Below, in pieces: positions 54,571 through 63,583 of a stretch of 64,000 nt of DNA. Below the pieces are notes generated by a model, which saw only the letters and a program-made list of their open reading frames with translations, ran no database searches and had not been told where the DNA came from. Source of the stretch: Thalassocella blandensis (lineage in GTDB: Bacteria; Pseudomonadota; Gammaproteobacteria; Pseudomonadales; Cellvibrionaceae); NCBI GenBank assembly GCA_902141825.1, contig CABFPG010000006.1, forward strand, positions 62,001 to 126,000, given 5' to 3'. How positions within the stretch are numbered: position 1 is the stretch's first letter; every line of letters begins with the position of its first letter. The translations under genes were made by a program, and so were the position numbers.

Positions 54571-57500
54571 TTAATTTATATCAAAATTATTACCACCACC
54601 GTCGGTAATATTAAAGCCCGAAGTTTTTTCCAACGTTGCCGGCGCATTCTGAATCGTTATATCCCGAAACAAGGCGTTGCCATTGGCAAAGATTTCAATC
54701 GCCGTAGATCCCGTTCCATCAATTTTCACATTGTCCATTTCAAGCTGGCCAACTGTCCGGCCACCCTCGGAAATCAACACACCTTGATACAGGCTATCTT
54801 CAATATCAACATCACGCACCACCACTGGAGCATTAATATCCAGAAAATCGAGTTTTGCATAAATCCACAAGGCGCCTAACTCTGCCGGCCAATTGTGCTC
54901 ACGTGATCCACCACGAATAATGTGGCAGTTCTCTACCAGAGTAGTGCCATAAAAGGGATGAGGATTGTGATGAGAACTGATAGCAATACCCGAACCAAAA
55001 GCGACGACATCCTTAATCAATAAATTTCGCAGGCTATTGTCTTTACCGCCATAAATTGCAGCGCCGTTTGCCAGTGCGGGAGACTGTACCGTGTTATTGA
55101 TATACGCATTATTTGTATTGTACTCAGGCGCTTCGATATACGACCACATTGCCTGTGCATCATCCCCGGTATTGCGAAACACACTGTGCATGATGCTGGT
55201 ATTTTTAACGCCGTCCACCATATTGACACCATCCGCGAAAGTATTGCGGATTCGTAAACCCAACCCCAGCAAACCATCTGTCCCATTTTTCAACCAAAGT
55301 CCCGCTTTGGTATGTTCAATCCAAACGTTTTGAATTAAAGAGCCTTTACTAAAATTTCCTTCAAAACCTGGATGAGTTGAATTAGCCAATGGCCCCGCAT
55401 CGGGTTCGCGATAATTCACCGTACCTTCAAACTTGAAATGTGCAAGGGTGACATTATCACCATCCCCCCAAAAACCACCTAAATAGTTCTGCCCGTGAAT
55501 TACAGAGTACCAGGGACCGGCTCCGATCAAAGCCACATTTTGGAGATGAACAAAATCACTAATGGTAAAGTTTCCAGGGGGAATCCAAACCCCTGTAGCG
55601 GATGCTCGCGCGGCATCGACGGCATTTTGGATCGCAGCCAGATCATCAGTATTGTCATTGGGCGTTGCACCAAAGTCCATGATAGACATAAAACCGGCGG
55701 GACGAGTTCTCGGCGCCTCGACTAATTCCGCTTCCATCAGATCCAGGTCGTAGTAAGTGGCCGTTGACTGGCTATCTTTTTCAAATCGAATACGCGTACC
55801 TTCTGGCAGTACATGATTAAATAGGATTCGCCCTTCATCAAAAAACCGATGTGCCTTAGCCTGCGCAGGATCATTCGGAAAAGGGTATTCACCGTATACC
55901 CATGAATAGTGGCTATCAAGCGTAAAATCCATTGTTTTAATATCATCAACAAATACCGCCAAGGTTTTTTGTTGACCATTACCATCGGCAGAATCCGGGA
56001 TGGATGCGCGTAGCACGACGCCATTCGCCGGCTCGGTTAAGGTAAATTCAACAAAATGCCCGGTTTGGTTTAAGCGAACAGACATTCGATCCGATGCTTC
56101 AGCCATTACCGTATAATACTCGCGCGATGGCCCCATGATATTCGCATTGGTATTCATCGCTTCTGCTTCATACGCCTGATAAACAACACCAGCCCCTCGA
56201 GAGGGAAGCTCTCTGCTGAATTCCAGTTCAACACTGTCAATCAAATACTCAGAACTGTTTCCTTCATTGTTGACCAAGCTGATGGAACCTATGCCTCGAT
56301 GCAGGTGCATGGGGACACTGACATTCTCCCAATCTTCACTCGGTGCAAACTCAAGCGTGCCAGCCACCAAGCCATCGCGCATGACACGTGCTCGCTGTGT
56401 GGTAGTTGACGGATTGAGATATCGAAACGTTACAAACTGTTCGCCAGACTGCTCGGCATTTACCACTAACACAATGCGTGATCCCAATTGTGTTGACTGC
56501 GCTACAGCACCATTCCCGGTGTAACCGCTGTGGGCTGTAGACAGGTATGCTCCATTGCTATAAAAGCCGTTTTCCGCCTCAAAACCATCGCCCTCAATTG
56601 GAGGTGGTGGCGGTGTCGTATCAACATAGCGAATCGTAATCGCGTCAATATTAATATTACCGCTATCCGTCAAAGCAAAAAGCAAATATAAATCCGTTGT
56701 CCCAGCGGGTAAGCTCACCCGGGTTGTAACAGAAGACCAGTTAGACCACGCATCAGTAGAAGCAAAGCTCACCTGACCTGCCATAATATCGCTTCCGCCC
56801 AGCGTTAAGGTCTGCGTGGTTGGAGTGCCATTGGCGTAGCGAATGTCGATATCGTACAGATGGGTTTCTTCGATCAACAAAGAAAAATCTATTCGTGCTA
56901 GACCTTTATTGACATCGGTAAAACCACCCAGATAACCATTTCCGGTGTAGCCTGAGTGCTCGGTTTCCACCGCAGTACCGCCGGAATATTGCAAACTGGT
57001 CGCATCGAATTCTCCAGGATCTGTTGGTGTTGGTGTTGGAGTTGGTGTTGGTGTTGGTGTTGGTGTTGGTGTTGGTGTAAGCGTAGGTGTTGGCGTTGGC
57101 GACACCACACTGACTACCTCAACAACGGCATGATCAAGATTAATGTTACCAGAGTTGTCTTGTTGAAATTGAAATGCCAGCGTATGAATGCCTGCGTCTA
57201 AGTCCATCTCAAAATGGGTTATTCCCCACCTTGACCAGTCGCCGGTAGAGGCGAATAACACATTGCCGATATCCACACCGTTTAAAAGCAGCGACAAATC
57301 ACGTGATGCTGGTGTTCCATTGGCATAGCGTACATTCAAACGATATCTTGCGGATTGTGCGAGATTCACCGAAAACTCGACCCCGGCATTGGGCCGATGA
57401 TCATCAATAAATCCGCCAACAAAACCACTGCCCGTATAGCCTGAATGGTTGTTTTCCACCCTTGCCCCACCGGATAAAATCACATTCTCCAATTCAACTA

Positions 57501-58026
57501 TCTCAGGCGTATGACTAAGCGCAGATAACGACAGGCGATCGATATTCACATTGCCGTTATCCTGATCACCGAAACGAATGGAAACGGTATGTGCACCCGC
57601 GGTCAGATCTACAGCAGACTCACTCACCAGATACTCTGCCCAGCTGTTACCACTGGCCATCTCAATCTGCCTGAAGAATTGATCATCAATAAACAGTGAA
57701 ACCGTTCTCACGGAGTTCGTCCCATTAGCAAAACGCAGTTGCAGAGAAAAACGGTCGTCTTGCGGTGCATGAATATAAAAATCTATCGCCGCCAATCCCC
57801 GATAATCATCAGTAAATCCACCAACATAGCCGGCACCAGAAAATCCGATATGCTCATATTCCACGTGAGCACCACCACTGAGTACCGCATTCTCAGCTTC
57901 ATAATATTGCGTTTGAGCAAAACCATTGAGGGACAAAAAAATAAAAGATAGCGAAATAATCGCCTTATGCTTTGCCGAGAACCGGCGGCATAATTTTGAA
58001 AGACAATAAACCAGAGATGTAACCAT
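54571..58026 (-). CDS. Secreted multimodular GH87-like alpha-glucanase with CBM35/CBM6-type modules
   Basis: 1151 residues. Sec signal peptide (1-37, LNGFA), then carbohydrate-binding-like modules marked EAENAVLSGGAHVE, ELENVILSGGARVE, TSLQYSGGTAVETEHSGYTG and AENGFYSNGAYLST (starts near 42, 175, 345, 485). A (Thr-Pro)n linker at about 312-338 follows the second module. The catalytic right-handed beta-helix is at about 760-1145 (MSIMDFGATPNDNTDDLAAI at its start). TFADGVN near 931 and RNTGDDAQ near 953 put three Asp at relative positions 0, 23 and 24, the spacing of the catalytic Asp triplet of GH87 alpha-1,3-glucanases (D1067, D1090, D1091 in Bacillus circulans Agl-KA). It would cut alpha-1,3-glucan or mycodextran outside the cell. 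Polysaccharide lyase with pectate-lyase-3 fold is the alternative. An operator lies 309 bases upstream. Confidence 0.75.
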   Translation of the reverse strand: MVTSLVYCLSKLCRRFSAKHKAIISLSFIFLSLNGFAQTQYYEAENAVLSGGAHVEYEHIGFSGAGYVGGFTDDYRGLAAIDFYIHAPQDDRFSLQLRFANGTNSVRTVSLFIDDQFFRQIEMASGNSWAEYLVSESAVDLTAGAHTVSIRFGDQDNGNVNIDRLSLSALSHTPEIVELENVILSGGARVENNHSGYTGSGFVGGFIDDHRPNAGVEFSVNLAQSARYRLNVRYANGTPASRDLSLLLNGVDIGNVLFASTGDWSRWGITHFEMDLDAGIHTLAFQFQQDNSGNINLDHAVVEVVSVVSPTPTPTLTPTPTPTPTPTPTPTPTPTDPGEFDATSLQYSGGTAVETEHSGYTGNGYLGGFTDVNKGLARIDFSLLIEETHLYDIDIRYANGTPTTQTLTLGGSDIMAGQVSFASTDAWSNWSSVTTRVSLPAGTTDLYLLFALTDSGNINIDAITIRYVDTTPPPPPIEGDGFEAENGFYSNGAYLSTAHSGYTGNGAVAQSTQLGSRIVLVVNAEQSGEQFVTFRYLNPSTTTQRARVMRDGLVAGTLEFAPSEDWENVSVPMHLHRGIGSISLVNNEGNSSEYLIDSVELEFSRELPSRGAGVVYQAYEAEAMNTNANIMGPSREYYTVMAEASDRMSVRLNQTGHFVEFTLTEPANGVVLRASIPDSADGNGQQKTLAVFVDDIKTMDFTLDSHYSWVYGEYPFPNDPAQAKAHRFFDEGRILFNHVLPEGTRIRFEKDSQSTATYYDLDLMEAELVEAPRTRPAGFMSIMDFGATPNDNTDDLAAIQNAVDAARASATGVWIPPGNFTISDFVHLQNVALIGAGPWYSVIHGQNYLGGFWGDGDNVTLAHFKFEGTVNYREPDAGPLANSTHPGFEGNFSKGSLIQNVWIEHTKAGLWLKNGTDGLLGLGLRIRNTFADGVNMVDGVKNTSIMHSVFRNTGDDAQAMWSYIEAPEYNTNNAYINNTVQSPALANGAAIYGGKDNSLRNLLIKDVVAFGSGIAISSHHNPHPFYGTTLVENCHIIRGGSREHNWPAELGALWIYAKLDFLDINAPVVVRDVDIEDSLYQGVLISEGGRTVGQLEMDNVKIDGTGSTAIEIFANGNALFRDITIQNAPATLEKTSGFNITDGGGNNFDIN

Positions 58027-58334
58027 AGGATACTCCTACGCGGAAGCCGCTTTCTGCATTAACTTTAAGACGGACTACTAAACACGCCTGATTATCGCAG
58101 TTACTGTTATTCGCAATTAAGAACAGCCACAATAATCGAATGAAGTTGTTATTGGTGTGAAAGGTGTCATCAATCAAACCAAAACTATTTGAGCTTTTTC
58201 TCGGCAATATTGATTGCAGCGTTCAGATAAAGGTATTCACCCAGTCTTTATTGTTGTAGTGGTCAATACAAACGCTCCGTTCACGAAAAGTGTAACGCAT
58301 ATACGCAAGTAAAGTGATTTAAGCTGGACAACCT

Positions 58335-58346
58335 GCATACGTATTC
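58335..58346. promoter_or_regulatory. LacI-type operator candidate upstream of GH87-like/GH13 operon
   Basis: GCATACGTATTC, the exact reverse complement of the sites at 49735 and 49755. It is 309 bases before the GH87-like gene start in a 509-base gap otherwise holding only a hairpin near the end of the next gene. Confidence 0.6.
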
Positions 58347-58450
58347 ATCATGCATGATGATAAGTACATCGCAGTTTAGCTCTGTGAATTAACCGTTAAC
58401 AAAGATGAAAACGAAAATGAAAACGAAGATACGATAAAACCGAGAAAGGA

Positions 58451-58478
58451 CACCGCGCAAAGCCCTTTTTACGCGGTG
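58451..58478 (-). terminator. Hairpin after the alpha-glucosidase gene, candidate terminator
   Basis: A perfect 7-bp inverted repeat (CACCGCG ... CGCGGTG) with a 14-base loop lies 58 bases after the stop at 58536. Its minus-strand tail TCCTTTCTCGGTTTTATCG is only moderately T-rich. Confidence 0.4.
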
Positions 58479-58535
58479 ATACATTAGGAGCACATTATTT
58501 TTGAGAAGACATTTACAAAAGAACGGCAGTAACTG

Positions 58536-60221
58536 CTATTGTATTTTTTGCACTTGAGCAAAGAACACACCACAGCTTTCAAAGCTGATTTCATCACCTT
58601 CCAATGTTGCACAAGGCGCGCCGTGATCTTCAAAAACATGAGCGATTTTATACCCGGGCATAACCTGCTCTAAACAAATTTTGTGCGGGGCTGGTGAAAA
58701 GTGAAAAACAGCCAACATATGCTGATTTTCGTAATGCCGAATCAGCGATAGCGTTGCATCTTCAGCCGTTATGGTGGATGTGGAACCTAAACGCAAAGTC
58801 GGTTGTGATTTTCGCCAGGCAATAAACTGACGAAAACAATTGAGAACAGATGTCTTTTCAATTTCCTGTTCTGCCACCGCCTTTGTTCGATGTGCATCGG
58901 CAACGGGCAACCAGGGTGTACTATTAGAGAAACCACAGAATTCTGATTGAGCATCCCAGGGCAATGGCGTTCGACAGCCATCACGGCCTTTAAATAGAGG
59001 CCAAAATGCGATGCCATAGGGATCTTGTAGTTCGTGCTGCTCAATCGGCGCTTCACATAACCCCAATTCTTCGCCTTGATAACAGGACACACTCCCGCGA
59101 AGTGAAAGCAACATAGCATTTAAGGTAACGGCGAGTTTGTTATACGCCTTCGTTTTCAAAACCGCATTGTTAACCACCTGATGATCAATCAGGTCTTTCC
59201 CCCAACGACTGAGCACTCGCTGCACATCGTGATTTCCAATCGACCAGCACGGCCAACCGTCTTGAATTTTTTGCTCCAGAATTGCCAACGTCGAATGAAT
59301 ATGTTCGGTACTGAAGGTGTCGACCAGGAGTTCAAAACTGTACGCCATATTTAAACGTTTATCACCTTCCGTGTACTCTGCCATGGTTTTCAAAGAGTCT
59401 TCTGAAGACACTTCCCCCAGAGTCATCGTATTGGGGTAGCGATCCATCAGTGCACGCAAGTCTTCCAGAAACACCAGATTTTCAGGTCGTGTATTGTTAA
59501 AGTGATGGTATTGAAAAGCGTAGGGGTTATCTTCCCGAAACCCGCGCCCTCTTCGCTCGCTTATTGGTTTTGCCGGATTGTCACGCAACGCAGTATCGTG
59601 AAAACAGAAGTTAATCGCATCCAGGCGAAAACCATCTACACCACGTTTCAACCAGAACTCCACTTCCTGCAACATAGCTTCACGAACTTGCGGGCAGTGG
59701 TAGTTTAAATCGGGCTGGCTTTTAAGGAAGTTATGAAAATAATACTGCCCACGACGAGGTTCCCACTCCCAGGCACCTCCACCGAAAATTGACAGCCAGT
59801 TATTGGGAGGGTTGCCATCCTCTTTCGGATCTGCCCACACATACCAGTCCGCTTTAGCATTTTCCCGAGAAGAACGACTTTCCTGAAACCAGGCATGCTC
59901 GTCCGAGGTATGACTTAACACCTGGTCGATAATTACTTTAATATTTCGCTGATGGGCTTGAGACACCAGCTCATCAAAATCCTGCAAGTTTCCAAATATC
60001 GGATCTACTGCGCGGAAATCCGCTATGTCATAACCGAAGTCTTTCATTGGCGATAAAAAGAAAGGCGATATCCAGATCGCGTCAACCCCAAGGGATGCTA
60101 TGTAATCCAGTTTTTGAATGATCCCAGGCAAATCTCCGATGCCGTCACCATTACTATCAGAAAAGCTCCGCGGGTAAATTTGATAAATGACTGCTCCACG
60201 CCACCAAGGATCTTTAGACAT
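58536..60221 (-). CDS. GH13 alpha-glucosidase (oligo-1,6-glucosidase-like), cytoplasmic
   Basis: 561 residues without export signal. GAVIYQIYPRSFSDSNGDGI at the N-terminus, VIIDQVLSHTSDEH (region I), DGFRLDAINF (nucleophile Asp near 201), MTLGEVSSED (acid/base Glu near 270) and WSIGNHDVQR (third Asp near 333) complete the GH13 signature. Length, QPDLNYHCPQVREAM and the DG-IGDLPG motif are typical of proteobacterial alpha-glucosidases of subfamily GH13_23 (Xanthomonas XgtA type). It would hydrolyse imported maltose, nigerose or isomaltose-type oligosaccharides to glucose. It is the only predicted cytoplasmic hydrolase of the locus. Transcribed divergently from the GH15 gene; two operators lie in the 815-base gap, nearer the GH15 side. 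Confidence 0.9.
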   Translation of the reverse strand: MSKDPWWRGAVIYQIYPRSFSDSNGDGIGDLPGIIQKLDYIASLGVDAIWISPFFLSPMKDFGYDIADFRAVDPIFGNLQDFDELVSQAHQRNIKVIIDQVLSHTSDEHAWFQESRSSRENAKADWYVWADPKEDGNPPNNWLSIFGGGAWEWEPRRGQYYFHNFLKSQPDLNYHCPQVREAMLQEVEFWLKRGVDGFRLDAINFCFHDTALRDNPAKPISERRGRGFREDNPYAFQYHHFNNTRPENLVFLEDLRALMDRYPNTMTLGEVSSEDSLKTMAEYTEGDKRLNMAYSFELLVDTFSTEHIHSTLAILEQKIQDGWPCWSIGNHDVQRVLSRWGKDLIDHQVVNNAVLKTKAYNKLAVTLNAMLLSLRGSVSCYQGEELGLCEAPIEQHELQDPYGIAFWPLFKGRDGCRTPLPWDAQSEFCGFSNSTPWLPVADAHRTKAVAEQEIEKTSVLNCFRQFIAWRKSQPTLRLGSTSTITAEDATLSLIRHYENQHMLAVFHFSPAPHKICLEQVMPGYKIAHVFEDHGAPCATLEGDEISFESCGVFFAQVQKIQ

Positions 60222-60340
60222 GCTCTTACCTTTTCTCTTCTTGCTTTTTATTTTAATGTTTTTTAGTCGTATTCTGCTGCGTCGAGACTTTGTTACTACA
60301 AGGTCTGATTACCCATCCCTTTTTCTTTGTGTGCCGCTAT

Positions 60341-60374
60341 TAATAAACAGCCATCTATAATAAACGGCCATCTA
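60341..60374. repeat. 17-bp tandem duplication
   Basis: TAATAAACAGCCATCTA is followed immediately by TAATAAACGGCCATCTA, one mismatch. Confidence 0.9.
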
Positions 60375-60576
60375 GCACATCGAGAATACACAACCGGTAT
60401 GCCACGAATCCACACCGTTAGATACGATTGTTTTATCTCTGCATTTTGATGCGAGCGATTCTACTGGCGCGCCTTTTTTCAACTTTCACACACCTTATCA
60501 CCGCAGTAATTTATTCCCAGAAGCTTAATAGCCTTATCGCTTCGGGCGCACACATAACGCCTCTTGCCGGAATAAT

Positions 60577-60602
60577 ATAAAGCGGCTTTATAAAGCGGCT
60601 TT
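60577..60602. repeat. 13-bp perfect tandem duplication
   Basis: ATAAAGCGGCTTT occurs twice head to tail without mismatch. Confidence 0.9.
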
Positions 60603-60863
60603 CCATCCGGTTTTAATGCCATGAATACTTTTCATTGACAGCATTAACCAGCAATGAATCCACCTGCATCGCTCAGTGGAAACGTTATTAAGGTGTTCTG
60701 TTAAACATAGCACCAAAAAACCCCAGCCATTCTTTAAGAATCAACGGGATCACACTACACTAAGTAGCAGAACAACGTGCAGACACCGATGCTATGCCCG
60801 CGGATAAAACCGCTCAAAACTCGCTGCAAAGGTACGGTCTTAAAGGCCTGCATGCAAGATGCT

Positions 60864-60875
60864 ACATACGTATTC
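60864..60875. promoter_or_regulatory. LacI-type operator candidate 1 upstream of GH15 gene
   Basis: ACATACGTATTC with the same perfect core ATACGTAT as the other sites, 162 bases before the GH15 gene start. Confidence 0.6.
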
Positions 60876-60901
60876 AAATAGCCCGGCAATGCTTTTTTGC
60901 T

Positions 60902-60913
60902 GAATACGTATGT
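60902..60913. promoter_or_regulatory. LacI-type operator candidate 2 upstream of GH15 gene
   Basis: GAATACGTATGT, core ATACGTAT, 38 bases centre to centre from the site at 60864 and 124 bases before the GH15 gene start. Confidence 0.65.
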
Positions 60914-61036
60914 AACTACTTGTGTTAAATGTCACTCCGACGTAAGTTAATTCGCTATAATCAATGGCGTTTATTGACGCCAAAATAACAATGCCAGTAC
61001 AGCATTATAATAATCACTAATAAAATTGGTTGTCTT

Positions 61037-63511
61037 ATGTTTGGTTTTGCAGGAAACAACGCTAGCAGCTTTGCCGGCACCCTCGTTAATTCGCTGTCCA
61101 CTTCAATGCCTCGCAGCATTTTCCTTCCTCTGGTAATGTCGGTTCTCGGTGTTTCACTGAGTGGCTGTAACAGCACTGAAAACGATTTCAATTCAAGTGC
61201 AAGCGCACCTGGCGCGCCTGGCCAGGCATCCACCTGGGCTTATTCTGGAAAAACTGGAATTGGCACGTCATTTGAGCAATACCTCAATGAAAAACACAGT
61301 GCACAAAGTGATACAGGTGCGGTGTCCAAAGTCTGGTTTTCATTGGCACAAGGCATCATCACCGAAACCATGTATGGTTTAATTCATGAAGCACAGATAA
61401 AAGAAATTCAGTTTTATGTGAAAGGTGAAGATTTTTTTGATGAAGAAAAAACGGCAACACGCCATCGCATCGAGTATTTACATAAAGATGCTCAAGGTCG
61501 TCCCTTGTCCTTGGCATATAAAATTATCAGTGACGATATTGAAGGTAAATACACCATAGAAAAATCAGTGTTTACCGACCCCGATCACAATACATTGATG
61601 ATGCAGGTGGCCTTTACTGCGCACGAGAAAAATATTCAGCCCTATTTAATGGTGAACCCACACATGGGCAACACCGGCGAATACGACAAGGCCTGGCGAG
61701 AATCCGATGTCTGGTATGCCCAGGATGAAAAAACCGGTACATCACTGAGCATCATGTCAGACGCGGCGGTAGCACAAAGTAACGTAGGTTTTATTGGGAA
61801 CTCCACCGGTTTACAGGCCCTGCAAAACAATCAGGATTTACCAAACTATCAAAATACCGGCAGTGCCTCAGGAAATGTTGGTGTATTGCTTGCCATGCCA
61901 GCACTGTCTAACAGTTCTGCCACCTGGCTGTATACCTTTGGCTTTGGCGATACTCCAAAGCAAAGCCGGGACGCCGCACAGCAAAGCTTGAATCGCGGTT
62001 TCAAAACAACGCTGGCACACTACAATGGCGAAGGCACTTTTCTTGGCTGGGAAGACTACCTCGCATCACTCGATCAACTTCCAAAGCTTGCCGCGCTTAC
62101 CAATGACAAGGGGCAACTGCTGTATACCAGTGCCCTGGTACTCAAAGCCCAGGAAGATAAAACACATTCCGGAGCGCTTATCGCGTCGCTTTCCAATCCC
62201 TGGGGCGACACTAAATCTGCAGACACGGCCAAGACTGGTTACAAGGCTGTGTGGCCTCGGGATTTTTACCAGGTGGCAATGGCTATGCTCGCCCTGGGTG
62301 ATGAGCAAACGCCGAAAGTGGCCTTCCAATATTTAAAGCAGGTACAGGTCAATGAGAGCACTCCAGGTTTTACCGGTACAGGCGGCTGGTTTCTGCAAAA
62401 AACCCACGTGGATGGCACCCTCGAGTGGATTGCTGTGCAATTGGATCAAACGGCCATGCCGATCATGCTGGGCTGGAAGCTCTGGCAACATAAAATTCTG
62501 AGCGATGCAGAAGCAAAAGACTGGTACCAGCGCATGCTAAAACCTGCCGCTGACTTTCTTAGTGACGGGGGAAAAATCAAGCTGGATTGGAGCGATATTG
62601 ATCTAAAACCCCCGTTCACCCAACAGGAACGCTGGGAAGAACAATTTGGCTACTCCCCCTCCAGCATGGCGGCACTGATTGCAGGCTTAATCTGTGCCGG
62701 GGAATTGGCAGAACTTGCAGGGGATACCACCTCTCAACAACGTTATTTGCAAGCAGCTGACAGTTACTCTCAAAAACTGGAAGCTTTAACGTTCACGACG
62801 CAAGGCAGCCTGAACGACAAAGACGGAGACGCGACAACCAATGATGGCCGTTATTATTTGCGAATCACCCAAAACGAAGATCCCAACGATCATGCAGAAT
62901 TAAGGTCAGCAAATGGCCAGATCATTGACGATGAAAGCGAAATTCTGGATGCAGGTTTCCTTGAGCTGGTACGCTATGGTGTTCGCGCCGCCGATGATGC
63001 TTTTGTAGTAGAATCGCTGCCAGAGCTCGACAACATGCAATTAGCTGATGATTTGCGGGTAAAATACATGTTCCAGTTCGATGGACAGCAAGGTGAGTTT
63101 CCCGGTTGGCGACGCTACGGTAAAGACGGATACGGTGAAGACAGCAAAACTGGCCTGGCGTACGGCGCGATCAATGATCAAATGAGCGATCATCAACGCG
63201 GACGAGTATGGCCGTTCTTTACCGGTGAACGTGCTCACTATGAGTTTGCTCGTGGGAAAAGCTCTGTTGAAGATATTCGCCAGACGTATGTCAAAGCGCT
63301 GGAATTATTTGCCAACGAAGGCATGATGTTACCCGAGCAAGTGTGGGACGGTGTGGGTGAAAACCATTACCAATATACCGCAGGTGAAGGCACCAACAGC
63401 GCAACACCACTGGCCTGGACACATGCCGAATACATTAAGTTGTTACGCACTTTACACGACCAGCAGGTGTGGGATCGTTACGCTCCTGTTGTTAAGCGTT
63501 ATCAAAAATAA
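61037..63511 (+). CDS. GH15 glucoamylase/glucodextranase-type lipoprotein
   Basis: 824 residues from ATG at 61037; an internal ATG at 61106 (MPRSIFLPLVMSVLGVSLSG then Cys) gives a standard lipoprotein signal and may be the true start. The lipobox is SLSGC with Cys near 44. The N-terminal about 280-residue beta-sandwich is as in bacterial glucoamylases, followed by an (alpha/alpha)6 barrel: GYKAVWPRDFYQVAMAMLAL (about 397-416), HVDGTLEWIAVQLDQTA, acid Glu in QQERWEEQFGYSPSS (about 533-547) and base Glu in MLPEQVWDG (about 770-778). It releases glucose from non-reducing ends of alpha-glucans, in the periplasm or on the outer membrane. The MFS permease gene starts 72 bases after the stop, so they are probably cotranscribed. 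Two operators lie upstream. Confidence 0.9.
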   Translation: MFGFAGNNASSFAGTLVNSLSTSMPRSIFLPLVMSVLGVSLSGCNSTENDFNSSASAPGAPGQASTWAYSGKTGIGTSFEQYLNEKHSAQSDTGAVSKVWFSLAQGIITETMYGLIHEAQIKEIQFYVKGEDFFDEEKTATRHRIEYLHKDAQGRPLSLAYKIISDDIEGKYTIEKSVFTDPDHNTLMMQVAFTAHEKNIQPYLMVNPHMGNTGEYDKAWRESDVWYAQDEKTGTSLSIMSDAAVAQSNVGFIGNSTGLQALQNNQDLPNYQNTGSASGNVGVLLAMPALSNSSATWLYTFGFGDTPKQSRDAAQQSLNRGFKTTLAHYNGEGTFLGWEDYLASLDQLPKLAALTNDKGQLLYTSALVLKAQEDKTHSGALIASLSNPWGDTKSADTAKTGYKAVWPRDFYQVAMAMLALGDEQTPKVAFQYLKQVQVNESTPGFTGTGGWFLQKTHVDGTLEWIAVQLDQTAMPIMLGWKLWQHKILSDAEAKDWYQRMLKPAADFLSDGGKIKLDWSDIDLKPPFTQQERWEEQFGYSPSSMAALIAGLICAGELAELAGDTTSQQRYLQAADSYSQKLEALTFTTQGSLNDKDGDATTNDGRYYLRITQNEDPNDHAELRSANGQIIDDESEILDAGFLELVRYGVRAADDAFVVESLPELDNMQLADDLRVKYMFQFDGQQGEFPGWRRYGKDGYGEDSKTGLAYGAINDQMSDHQRGRVWPFFTGERAHYEFARGKSSVEDIRQTYVKALELFANEGMMLPEQVWDGVGENHYQYTAGEGTNSATPLAWTHAEYIKLLRTLHDQQVWDRYAPVVKRYQK

Positions 63512-63583
63512 ATCCCTTTTGCGAGAAGAGCTGAACACTCCAGCAGTGCTGTATTTAATAACATCGTCAAAATTTAAACCACA

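Larger units (their letters stand above)
60222..61036. other. Divergent intergenic region with two operators and two short duplications
   Basis: These 815 bases between the GH13 and GH15 genes contain two operator candidates (60864 and 60902), a 17-bp duplication (60341-60374) and a 13-bp duplication (60577-60602). No coding region is recognised. Confidence 0.6.

Noticed and set aside
58536-60221. Calling the cytoplasmic GH13 enzyme a trehalose synthase or amylosucrase
   Set aside because: Length and conserved regions (DGFRLDAINF, TLGEVSSED, QPDLNYHCPQVREAM) fit the alpha-glucosidase GH13_23 type better.
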